Below, one piece after another: positions 1-6,138 of a stretch of DNA of 6,418 nt. The stretch lies in the NCBI GenBank assembly GCA_029939385.1, contig JAOZSZ010000088.1, positions 1-6,418 of the forward strand, in the 5' to 3' direction. Made by a program: the position numbers and the translations under genes. This DNA is from Pontiella sp. (GTDB taxonomy: Bacteria; Verrucomicrobiota; Kiritimatiellia; Kiritimatiellales; Pontiellaceae). Each line of letters opens with the position of its first letter. Within the stretch, counting starts at the first letter, position 1. The notes beneath the pieces are model-generated. The model was not told the origin of the DNA. It ran no database searches and saw only the letters and a program-made list of their open reading frames with translations.

Positions 1-90
1 TCTGAAAGCCAGCGACGTCTGTGGGACAAAGATGGGGATTAACGGTAATTAAAAGGGTAACGTTGCCCCGATATTGGAGAAGGAGAAAAG
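1..90. other. Upstream flank of the first secreted-protein gene; possible 3' end of another CDS
   Basis: This 90-base stretch precedes the first gene. Frame 1 is open from the window edge to a TAA at 40-42 (13 codons, ending ..RRLWDKDGD), and frame 2 is open to a TAA at 50-52. Either could be the tail of an upstream + strand gene, but so few codons cannot show coding. If one is real, the secreted-protein genes may belong to a longer operon that starts left of the window. I found no convincing -35/-10 pair. The only notable local sequence is the purine-rich ribosome site at 76-85. Confidence 0.25.
76..85 (+). promoter_or_regulatory. Ribosome binding site fixing the GTG start at 91
   Basis: The sequence GGAGAAGGAG contains two overlapping Shine-Dalgarno cores. 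The nearer core, AAGGAG, ends five bases before GTG at 91. This supports GTG 91 as the true start, and that start gives a well-formed signal peptide. Confidence 0.75.
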
Positions 91-3000
91 GTGAAATATT
101 TTTCCAGAAGTTTTCAACAAATTCTCAGGGTGCTTGTTTTCTGCTCTCTATTTTTTGCTTTTACGCCATCGGTGCGGGCGGAGTCCTATTTTGTGGATCC
201 GGCGCTTCCTCTGTACCAAATGAGTGCCCAGCAAAAGGAGATGGTGTCTCAGTTAAAACTTTTTGACCGCACCTATCAGCGTTTAATCGATGAGGCAATA
301 TCGGTTCCGTCCATCTGGCACTATTTGGCCGAGGATGTATTTGGGTCGTATCGTGCTATGTCGTGTGAGGGGGATGCCCAGGGCGATGCACCCTTTATTT
401 TGCGCGGTATGTTGGCTAGTGGCATTTGCCATCTCTATGAAGCCCAATCACTGATGGAAAAGGGGCCGCATTTTCAGTCTCAGGCGCTGATGGCTTATGA
501 TGCGGGACTGGAAACCCTCGAAAAAGTAATTCGGATCGGTAAAAAAAATCCCAACATAAGCTATCTGCCGAATTATTCGACGGCCTTGCGAACGAATGCC
601 GAGAGGGATGCTTTTTTTATGCATCCTCTTGCGGGGTACGAAACGATTTTAGTGGGGGTGACTGAGTTTCCGTTAGCATCGGAGGCTATTTTTACCCGGG
701 AGCTCATCACTAATGTTTCGTTACAAAAGAGTCTTTTCTATCCCTTTATCGCTTTGACCGACTATCAGGAATATTGCCGGAATTGGTATCAAACCTGTTC
801 TTCTGAGGAGATGTTCATTCGAACTCGGAACACGAGCTTTAAGCAGGGATCAACCGATGCCACCGCGCGGTTTTTCCTCAGTGAATTCTGTCCGTGGGGG
901 CTAGGGGTGTATCGAACCCTTCGGGACGCAGGCCTTACCCGCGGGATGGATTGGCGTATTCTCCGCCCGTTTGCGGGGGAACACCCGCAGATCATGAGCG
1001 AGCTGTCGATCACCAAGCCCTTTCAGATCCCTAACCATATTCTTGGTGAATTTAATCAAATTATTGGCGATGGAACGGCGGGCTTTCTGGATTTAAAAAG
1101 AGGGAATCCCGTTCAGTGGGCTTGGGTTAGCCAGCCCGCGACCTACACCATCAAGTATATTTCACCGATGGTACATGAACGGGTTCGAACCGATGATCAA
1201 TTTTCTGAGGCGATGGGGATCGTCAAGTTTGTATTTGGTGGCCCGGTTGATTTTGCGCAGGACTATGTGTTTGGTGAAATGGATAAACAGATGAATCGCT
1301 GGTTTGGCTCTGATAGCCAGACCTACTATGCCTCATGGCTTTTGTATCATGGCAATGATAAGGGGTTCATTACCGAGGAATTTATCAAAGAGGGTAAATC
1401 TCCTGGCACGACCCTGTTCAAGAAAACTGCGGGAGCCGCCTTTGTCGCTCTGGAAGAGAAGATGGTGGCGGATATGTATGAGGGGATTGATCCCAGAAAG
1501 GTGTCGCTAGGCACAGGGTATAATGGCCAGCCGATTCCGGCGATTATGTTTCGAGGAGATGTTCTAGGATTCCAAAAGATTCCTGCTCAGGAGTATGCGC
1601 GTACCCTTCAGTCGGTTCGGCACTTTCTTTTAAATCCTGCAGCAATCACTCGAAAATCTCCCGGTTTGCCGTATGACCTGAGTAAAAACGAAGGATTGGG
1701 GGCATTGAGAAAGAATACGTATTTAAAAGAGCAGTGGGCCAATGATCCCAACCAAAAAGAGTTGATTCGTAAAAATGCGTGGGAGCAATTGCCTGAGCCC
1801 TTTGGTGTGCGAGATTATGTTAATGACTTTTCCCCAGCATATCAGGGTTTTAATATTGAACTGCCGAAAAAGGAATTTGAGAAGTGGATCGAAAAGTTAC
1901 CGAAAAGGGGGCGCATCGAAAAGAAGATGCTCTACGTCCAGCTTTGGCAGAAGGGGCTAGAGACAGAAGATCGGATACTGATTAATGAGCGCATCAATGA
2001 CTCTGTATTCCAGTTGATCGTCTATAATATGCACAGCCCCGAGGGGTACAATTCGTATCAGGGTAGAAACACAACAGAAAATAGACTTCGCGGTATGAAG
2101 GGTGCGCAAGGGGCTCCTGAAGCTTTTCGTTACTTTGGCCGTAGTGATCATCGTGGGTTGCCCGTGGCCAATCTTGCGTTGGAATTGACCAACCGTCTTC
2201 AAACCCGCTATCGGCTGGTGATCACGCAGGGGAAAGATGGGATGAAACTGGCGGAATATCCCCTCGTTATTGCCCGCGGCCGCGGTAAGGACGTCGTGCC
2301 TGTTACAGGAAAGCTAACCTCATTGGATGATGGCGGCGTGTTGTTAAAGGTGAATCTGGCTCGTTCGGGCGATTGCATGACCCCTATCCCCATCAAGCCG
2401 GTTTATACCGACATTATGTTGCCGCACTTTATTCTTGCTGCTAATAGCCTTGAGGGCAAAAACGAGACGGATGACGCAGGAGTCTTACACCATATTCAGA
2501 ATCAAAGAAGGGGGTATGATGAGGTGATTTTGGGCGGAACTCTTCGTGGCTTCCCGCTGAAAACAGGATACCACAAGATTACGGTGAGCGTAGCGGATCG
2601 GCAATTTTTTATGTGGGCGCATGTTCGGCATCCCTATATGCCCGCAAACATTGTATGTGACTTTGTGGTTCCGCCTGGGAAGCATGAGGTGGTTGTCACT
2701 TGCCCCGGGGTGCAACCCTATCGATTCACCGTATCGCGTCCCGTTCCTGCTCTCTCTTCGGAAAAGCTGGAGCAGGCCTTCCAGTCCTACCAGCGGACAT
2801 TGGCCGAATATCGTAAAGAGCCTACCCAGAGTCATGCAGGGTCTGTTGCTCGCCGTTCGGCGGATGTGGCCAAATATTTCTATTATTGCGGGCGGGAGAA
2901 GGAGGCGCATCAATATTATTTGCAAGCAAGGGAGCTGGGATTGAAGAATACGTATGGGTGGTCTCCTCAAGATTTATGCTTCCAAGCGGGGGATCGGGAT

Positions 3001-3306
3001 ACGCTGTTGCAAGCGAGTCTTGAGGATATTGCGGATGGCTATGCCGGCTATGATGTTCGGAAGGCCTACGCAGAGCATGGTCGAGGGCATAAGGAGGTAA
3101 AACAAAAAGCGAGGGATGCTGCGCGGGCTTACAGCGAGTTAATCCGTCGGTGGATTGCTTTAGGCGGGAATGCCGATGTGGCTCGTCAACTCACCCGGCG
3201 GATGCTGGAATGTTGGTCTATGGCTGGTTTTGATCCTGAGGATGAAGATGACTTTCCTCCGTCGTATACCGGTGGAATTGGGTTGAGTTTTGGTCCGGGT
3301 GAATGA
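91..3306 (+). CDS. Large secreted protein of unknown function with C-terminal beta-sandwich and TPR-like region
   Basis: The gene encodes 1071 residues starting at GTG. I do not recognise the family. Residues 1-30 form a Sec signal peptide: basic start, hydrophobic core LVFCSLFFAF, probable cleavage after VRA at 28-30. Residues 31 to about 720 are rich in aromatic residues, of mixed composition, and show no catalytic motif I know. A beta-rich part follows. At about 820-885 it includes strands around KITVSVADR and an Ig-like closing pattern, PPGKH at 861-865 and FTVSRP at 879-884. The region from about 888 to 1045 is helical; 918-950 reads like a TPR hairpin (ADVAKYFYYCGREKEAHQYY). An acidic stretch (DPEDEDDF, 1048-1055) comes just before the C-terminus. 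The mature protein has about eleven cysteines. There is no sortase or lipoprotein signal and no membrane helix after the signal peptide, so a periplasmic, surface or secreted location is inferred. It is the first of three tightly packed genes for secreted proteins. A function cannot be assigned. Confidence 0.9.
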   Translation: MKYFSRSFQQILRVLVFCSLFFAFTPSVRAESYFVDPALPLYQMSAQQKEMVSQLKLFDRTYQRLIDEAISVPSIWHYLAEDVFGSYRAMSCEGDAQGDAPFILRGMLASGICHLYEAQSLMEKGPHFQSQALMAYDAGLETLEKVIRIGKKNPNISYLPNYSTALRTNAERDAFFMHPLAGYETILVGVTEFPLASEAIFTRELITNVSLQKSLFYPFIALTDYQEYCRNWYQTCSSEEMFIRTRNTSFKQGSTDATARFFLSEFCPWGLGVYRTLRDAGLTRGMDWRILRPFAGEHPQIMSELSITKPFQIPNHILGEFNQIIGDGTAGFLDLKRGNPVQWAWVSQPATYTIKYISPMVHERVRTDDQFSEAMGIVKFVFGGPVDFAQDYVFGEMDKQMNRWFGSDSQTYYASWLLYHGNDKGFITEEFIKEGKSPGTTLFKKTAGAAFVALEEKMVADMYEGIDPRKVSLGTGYNGQPIPAIMFRGDVLGFQKIPAQEYARTLQSVRHFLLNPAAITRKSPGLPYDLSKNEGLGALRKNTYLKEQWANDPNQKELIRKNAWEQLPEPFGVRDYVNDFSPAYQGFNIELPKKEFEKWIEKLPKRGRIEKKMLYVQLWQKGLETEDRILINERINDSVFQLIVYNMHSPEGYNSYQGRNTTENRLRGMKGAQGAPEAFRYFGRSDHRGLPVANLALELTNRLQTRYRLVITQGKDGMKLAEYPLVIARGRGKDVVPVTGKLTSLDDGGVLLKVNLARSGDCMTPIPIKPVYTDIMLPHFILAANSLEGKNETDDAGVLHHIQNQRRGYDEVILGGTLRGFPLKTGYHKITVSVADRQFFMWAHVRHPYMPANIVCDFVVPPGKHEVVVTCPGVQPYRFTVSRPVPALSSEKLEQAFQSYQRTLAEYRKEPTQSHAGSVARRSADVAKYFYYCGREKEAHQYYLQARELGLKNTYGWSPQDLCFQAGDRDTLLQASLEDIADGYAGYDVRKAYAEHGRGHKEVKQKARDAARAYSELIRRWIALGGNADVARQLTRRMLECWSMAGFDPEDEDDFPPSYTGGIGLSFGPGE

Positions 3307-3312
3307 GGGAGG
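3307..3312 (+). promoter_or_regulatory. Ribosome binding site that favours GTG 3318 over ATG 3303
   Basis: GGGAGG directly follows the stop codon of the 1071-residue gene and lies five bases before GTG at 3318, the same spacing as at the first gene. The in-frame ATG at 3303, which overlaps the previous stop as ATGA, would place this site inside the coding sequence and leave the ATG without a clear site of its own. Confidence 0.65.
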
Positions 3313-3317
3313 TGTCG

Positions 3318-4367
3318 GTGATATTTAAAAGATTATTGTATGTATTTCTTCTAATTGTTGTATTCCGTGCGGTTACAAGGTCTTCGTTTGGGCAGATGAA
3401 TAATCCACTTCCGGTGCTGGAGTTTATTGTGCCAAAGCCGGGGCAGACATATGAGGGGGCTATTCGCTTTAAGGCGACTTTTAAAAATATGACGAATCGC
3501 ACCTGTAAGGTGCGAATGGCGGATGTTGATATGATTCATCACCATATACTTGGGGCGGATGAAAAAAAACCTGCGTCGCAACGCGTAACGATGTGGCTGG
3601 AGGACAAATATTTCCCCTGTTCTCCGGGGGCACATTCGCTGGAGCTGATCGTTACTCTGAAGGATGATCCCGATACGGTTCTGCTGAAACAAAGAATTCA
3701 CTTTACGATCAAAAAACCCCCGAGTTTGGATCGTGCTCTTGCCGAGGCAGAACGTTCGAGTTATATCTGTTACGGTTCAGCGTTTGAGGGCGCAGAGCGT
3801 CGATATGCTGAGCTGGCAAACCATTTTTCATCGACCGATCCCGCAGCTCGAAGGGTGCTGGAATGGCAGGCCGATAAGTTGTTTGAGGAGCGTATCCGCT
3901 ATGCGCTTAGTGGAATAAGCGGATTGTCCTCCATCGCGTGGCGTTATGCGGAAGCATTGGATCCTGATCGCGCGCTGGGGATATTGGAAACCGCGAGGCG
4001 TGTCTTTGAGGAAGATTTCTCGTTGCTGGCTGTTCATCCTGTGAAAGGCACTATTCCGTATTATGATGCGAACCCATTTTATAATCCTTCCTGCTTCAAA
4101 GAAATCGCGGATTTATATGCCCGATATGGCCATTTGGATAAGGCTTTGGCTTGGTGTGATAAAGAAGAGGTCTTTTTTCGTAAGGTGGCAGAGAAGGCGA
4201 AGAGCATGGATGATCGGCGAGGAGCATTTTATACGCTCAGTCGATTGTATGACCGCTCCGCATTATACCATCTTCTTCTGGCTGATGATGAACAGGCCTG
4301 GGAGAATCATCGGTCGCAATCCCGTGTTTTTCGCCAAAAGGCAGAGGCTCTAATTTCGTCCGAATAA
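3318..4367 (+). CDS. Secreted protein of unknown function: Ig-like beta domain plus helical TPR-like region
   Basis: The gene encodes 349 residues from GTG 3318. An alternative ATG at 3303 would add five residues and overlap the previous stop by four bases, but the ribosome site fits GTG better. Residues 1-25 are a signal peptide (MIFKRLLYVFLLIVVF..), with cleavage likely after SSFG. Residues about 32-131 look like an Ig/cadherin-like beta-sandwich. It opens with FIVPKPGQTYEG, carries the common PGAHSLELIVTL turn-strand near 103-114 and closes with IHFTIKKPP. Two cysteines in it, about 63 and 101, could form a disulfide. From about 136 to the end the protein is helical with TPR-like pairs, for example around EIADLYARYGHLDKALAWC at about 262-280. 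No enzyme motif is visible. The layout resembles the C-terminal part of the preceding gene product, so the two may be related or may work together. The next gene begins 28 bases downstream, so the set is probably co-transcribed. The biological role is unknown. Confidence 0.87.
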   Translation: MIFKRLLYVFLLIVVFRAVTRSSFGQMNNPLPVLEFIVPKPGQTYEGAIRFKATFKNMTNRTCKVRMADVDMIHHHILGADEKKPASQRVTMWLEDKYFPCSPGAHSLELIVTLKDDPDTVLLKQRIHFTIKKPPSLDRALAEAERSSYICYGSAFEGAERRYAELANHFSSTDPAARRVLEWQADKLFEERIRYALSGISGLSSIAWRYAEALDPDRALGILETARRVFEEDFSLLAVHPVKGTIPYYDANPFYNPSCFKEIADLYARYGHLDKALAWCDKEEVFFRKVAEKAKSMDDRRGAFYTLSRLYDRSALYHLLLADDEQAWENHRSQSRVFRQKAEALISSE

Positions 4368-4395
4368 CAGACTTATTTCAAAAGGAGTAATCGAT

Positions 4396-5169
4396 ATGAT
4401 CAGGATAATAATTTCCTCACGGCTTGCTTGGCTGCTACTCATGCTAGTTTGCCTTCCCGCTTTTTCAGAGCCGATTTCCGGCGTGGTGTTTGGTGTTGCG
4501 GCGGAAGAGATTGAGATTTTGGTTTCCAGCGGAAAAATGCCAACTGCGGGCATGGTGGTTGAGGTTTTTGAATCGTCCGATGGAGCGGAGGAGATATCCG
4601 TTGGAACATGGAGTGTTACGCGCTTGGAGTTCAATACGGTTTTTGCTTCTCCGGTTCATGTTTCGGGGACGCCCCAGCTTGGACAGGCCGCACGTATTGG
4701 AAATCCCAAGCCGGTAGAGACGCCCGTTCCCGTGGCGCCGCCGACGGTGGCCATAGCTCCGATTGCGGCGGCTCCGGTTGTGCATCAATCGAAACTCAAG
4801 CCTCCTTCCGAGGTTCAGACCCCTTTAAAAACAGTGGAAGCTCTTTCGGCGGCCGACCAAAAATTGATGAATGATTTGGTATCGGGCGATCCAATTCGGA
4901 TTCGCACAGCGGCTAAATATCTCTACCGCGGACGGTATGAAAACTCGCTGGTTATGGATAAGGCCGCCGAGGTGCTGAACAGCAGTTATAACAACTCCAG
5001 CAGGGATCCTATGCATGTGGATGCTATGGCCTGGATTTGCAAGGCACTGTGGGTCTCGAAAGAGACTCGCCACATACCTCTGTTGCGCGAGGTGGGGCGG
5101 GAGGCTAAGTCGAGTAAACTTCGTAGCTATGCTCGCAAATACCATGCCGCTCTTGTCCGGGATACCTAA
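4396..5169 (+). CDS. Secreted protein with small beta domain, Pro/Ala-rich linker and HEAT-like helical domain
   Basis: The gene encodes 257 residues from ATG 4396; AAAGGAG at 4381-4387 ends eight bases upstream. Residues 1-24 form a signal peptide (hydrophobic core LAWLLLMLVCLPAF, cleavage after AFS). Cys19 is not in a proper lipobox because the residue before it is Val. Residues about 26-101 are beta-rich, with the spacing of a small SH3-like barrel: GVVFGV, ILVSSGKMPTAGMVVEV, ISVGTWSVTRL, then GQAARIG. Comparable patterns occur in C-terminal domains of periplasmic proteins such as FlgT, but that link is only inferred. Residues 103-144 are a Pro/Ala/Val-rich linker able to span periplasm or peptidoglycan. 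Residues about 149-255 are helical and HEAT-repeat-like (SGDPIRIRTAAKYL, MHVDAMAWICKALW, KLRSYARKYHAAL), suggesting protein binding. There is no catalytic motif. It is the last gene of the three-gene set and meets the PagL-like gene head-on. Confidence 0.85.
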   Translation: MIRIIISSRLAWLLLMLVCLPAFSEPISGVVFGVAAEEIEILVSSGKMPTAGMVVEVFESSDGAEEISVGTWSVTRLEFNTVFASPVHVSGTPQLGQAARIGNPKPVETPVPVAPPTVAIAPIAAAPVVHQSKLKPPSEVQTPLKTVEALSAADQKLMNDLVSGDPIRIRTAAKYLYRGRYENSLVMDKAAEVLNSSYNNSSRDPMHVDAMAWICKALWVSKETRHIPLLREVGREAKSSKLRSYARKYHAALVRDT

Positions 5170-5183
5170 TATCAGGGGTTTAA

Positions 5184-5765
5184 TCAAAACGGCAGTGTCG
5201 CCCCAACGAACACCTTAACGGAGTTGAGCGGGACGTTGGGGTCGGCCATCCCGAGGTTGGAGATGTGGTGATAGCGGATCTCCAGATTGACCGGATGCTG
5301 CTCGGCCACGTTGAACCGCAGGCCGCACCCCATTTGATAGTTTCCGCAGAGGTCGGAACCGACTCCTTCGATATCGGCCAAGATATATTGCGGGCCACCA
5401 CCAATCAGGAAGTAGGGATTGCCGACCGGGGTTTCGGGAAAGATCCAGGCAAAGAGAAAATTCAGGCCCACCATGCCAAAGTCGTTCGAATCCATATTGT
5501 CGCTATCGGATAGGATGATTGAGACGGGGGCTTCAATCCAGAATTCGCGATTTCCTCGTAACCAGCCCTCTTCTTTCTCTTTAAAAACACGCGCGTGCCG
5601 CCACAGGACATCAAGGGTTCGTACCTCTTGGTCGGTCTCCCCAAAGCCCTTGATGGAGGAACCCCCGCCGAGCAGAAGTTGGTTGTAATGGTTACGGGTC
5701 GATTTAGCAAAAATGTCCGACGTAGCGAACAGAGCGAAAAGCAGGATGTAGATTGATATTTTCAC
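5184..5765 (-). CDS. PagL-family lipid A 3-O-deacylase / acyloxyacyl hydrolase, outer-membrane beta-barrel
   Basis: PagL enzymes are eight-stranded outer-membrane barrels that remove the 3-O-linked acyl chain of lipid A. This 193-residue protein has the usual size. Residues 1-20 are a signal peptide (MKISIYILLFALFA.., cleavage after IFA). The rest alternates as short amphipathic strands and ends in Phe, the terminal aromatic typical of proteins inserted by the BAM complex. The C-terminal signature is clear: glycine-rich strand YFLIGGGPQYI (118-128), GCGLRFN (146-152), then RYHHISN (164-170) and ADPNVPLNSV (174-183). His167 and Ser169 match the catalytic His and Ser of Pseudomonas PagL (H126, S128). 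The third residue, Glu140 there, aligns with Asn181 here. The GTG start lacks a strong ribosome site and overlaps the stop of a short upstream frame. A non-enzymatic barrel, or a relative with another acyl-ester substrate, is possible. Confidence 0.85.
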   Translation of the reverse strand: MKISIYILLFALFATSDIFAKSTRNHYNQLLLGGGSSIKGFGETDQEVRTLDVLWRHARVFKEKEEGWLRGNREFWIEAPVSIILSDSDNMDSNDFGMVGLNFLFAWIFPETPVGNPYFLIGGGPQYILADIEGVGSDLCGNYQMGCGLRFNVAEQHPVNLEIRYHHISNLGMADPNVPLNSVKVFVGATLPF

Positions 5766-5794
5766 AGGTAGTTATCTTTCTTTCCGATTGTCAT
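5762..5794 (-). CDS. Candidate 10-codon leader peptide overlapping the PagL-like start codon
   Basis: On the minus strand an ATG at 5794-5792 opens a frame encoding MTIGKKDNYL and ending in TGA at 5764-5762. An exact GGAGG lies eight bases upstream of that ATG. The stop overlaps the GTG start of the PagL-like gene in a GTGA arrangement, a classic geometry for translational coupling by termination and re-initiation. The gene itself has only weak GAAAG-like sequence near its start, so the only strong ribosome site in this leader seems to serve the small frame. An in-frame ATG at 5809-5807 would add five codons but overlaps the GGAGG. The peptide resembles no known attenuator, with no run of one amino acid, so a simple coupling role is more likely than attenuation. 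Chance occurrence cannot be excluded. Confidence 0.4.
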   Translation of the reverse strand: MTIGKKDNYL

Positions 5795-5867
5795 AAATGA
5801 AGCCTCCATAGTACTGTCTATATTTATAAGTGGAAGGGTTTTTGAAAAGTTTGAAATAAGGGGTCGG
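5766..5867. promoter_or_regulatory. Divergent intergenic region, probably carrying promoters for both directions
   Basis: These 102 bases separate the start of the PagL-like gene (minus) from the start of the acyl carrier protein gene (plus), so each needs a promoter here or further away. The AT-rich core at 5819-5830 gives -10-like hexamers on both strands: TATATT or TATAAG on plus, TATAAA on minus. No good -35 element stands at 16-18 bases from any of them. TTGTCA at 5788-5793 resembles a -35 box, but its best-spaced -10 is poor. Shared control of the two genes is plausible and unproven. Confidence 0.4.
5803..5807 (-). promoter_or_regulatory. GGAGG ribosome binding site of the short leader frame
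   Basis: CCTCC on the plus strand reads GGAGG on the minus strand, eight bases before ATG 5794. It is 37 bases from the GTG at 5765, too far to serve that start directly. Confidence 0.5.
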
Positions 5868-6128
5868 ATGCAGAGAGAAAAGATAGCTAAACTCGTTAAC
5901 GAGGTATTTTTAGAGGACTTTGAAATGGAGCCGTCGCAACTGGTTCCTGAAGCCCATTTATTTACAGAGCTCGGGCTCGACAGTCTCGATGTGGTGGATC
6001 TGGTAGTGGCGCTCCAGAAAAAGTTCGATGTTTCGATTCGCGACGACGAGCGCATTCGCGATATCCGTACGTTGGGCGATCTCTATAGCCTCATCGAAGC
6101 CATTAACGGTGAGCTAACCTCGGAGTAG
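5868..6128 (+). CDS. Acyl carrier protein
   Basis: This 86-residue protein has the normal length and four-helix pattern of an acyl carrier protein. It carries acyl chains as thioesters on 4'-phosphopantetheine in the cytoplasm. Ser39, in the motif ELGLDSLDVVDLV (34-46), is the attachment site. Helix I spans about 3-15, the long helix II starts at Ser39 (LDVVDLVVALQKKF), and the last helix covers about 70-80 (LGDLYSLIEAING). AGGGG at 5859-5863 lies four bases before ATG 5868. The motif reads VVDLVVALQ where housekeeping FabB/FabF-type ACPs usually have a VELVM-like helix. Together with the FEMEPSQLVPEAHLF segment, this is closer to ACPs of aryl polyene or similar specialised pathways, as judged from memory of the families. 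The following acyltransferase gene starts 10 bases after the stop, which supports a shared operon. It is probably not the main fatty-acid ACP, because no fabD, fabG or fabF flanks it on the visible side. Confidence 0.93.
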   Translation: MQREKIAKLVNEVFLEDFEMEPSQLVPEAHLFTELGLDSLDVVDLVVALQKKFDVSIRDDERIRDIRTLGDLYSLIEAINGELTSE

Positions 6129-6138
6129 CGGAACCGGA

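Noticed and set aside
41..66. Short repeats around GGTAATT and GGTAACG with AACG/CGTT ends, as a possible operator
   Set aside because: The matching arms are only four or five bases, easily expected by chance in AT-rich sequence, and no second copy occurs elsewhere in the window.
21..266. An 81-codon plus-strand frame starting at GTG 21
   Set aside because: It overlaps the start of the large secreted-protein gene in another frame, lacks a Shine-Dalgarno site, and its later part only mirrors that gene out of frame.
2485..2970. A 161-codon open frame on the minus strand inside the 1071-residue gene
   Set aside because: It lies wholly antisense to a gene with a good start, signal peptide and continuous frame. 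Its own protein has no recognisable domain and a composition typical of antisense translation.
4434..4455. Possible lipoprotein signal at Cys19 of the third secreted protein
   Set aside because: The residues before Cys19 are Met-Leu-Val, which lack the small residue (Gly, Ala or Ser) required just before a lipobox cysteine. A signal peptidase I site after AFS fits better.
4465..4874. Several open frames on both strands within the 257-residue gene
   Set aside because: They overlap a gene with signal peptide, good ribosome site and sensible domain layout. The GC-rich Pro/Ala codons of the linker readily keep other frames open.
5161..5173. GATA...TATC hairpin between the convergent genes as a terminator
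   Set aside because: The stem is only four AT-rich pairs and no T run follows, so it would not work as an intrinsic terminator.
5795..6055. Longer minus-strand frame (97 codons) antisense to the acyl carrier protein gene
   Set aside because: Most of it is the antisense shadow of the ACP gene and is very Ser-rich. Only its last ten codons, which have their own GGAGG site, were kept as a candidate leader.
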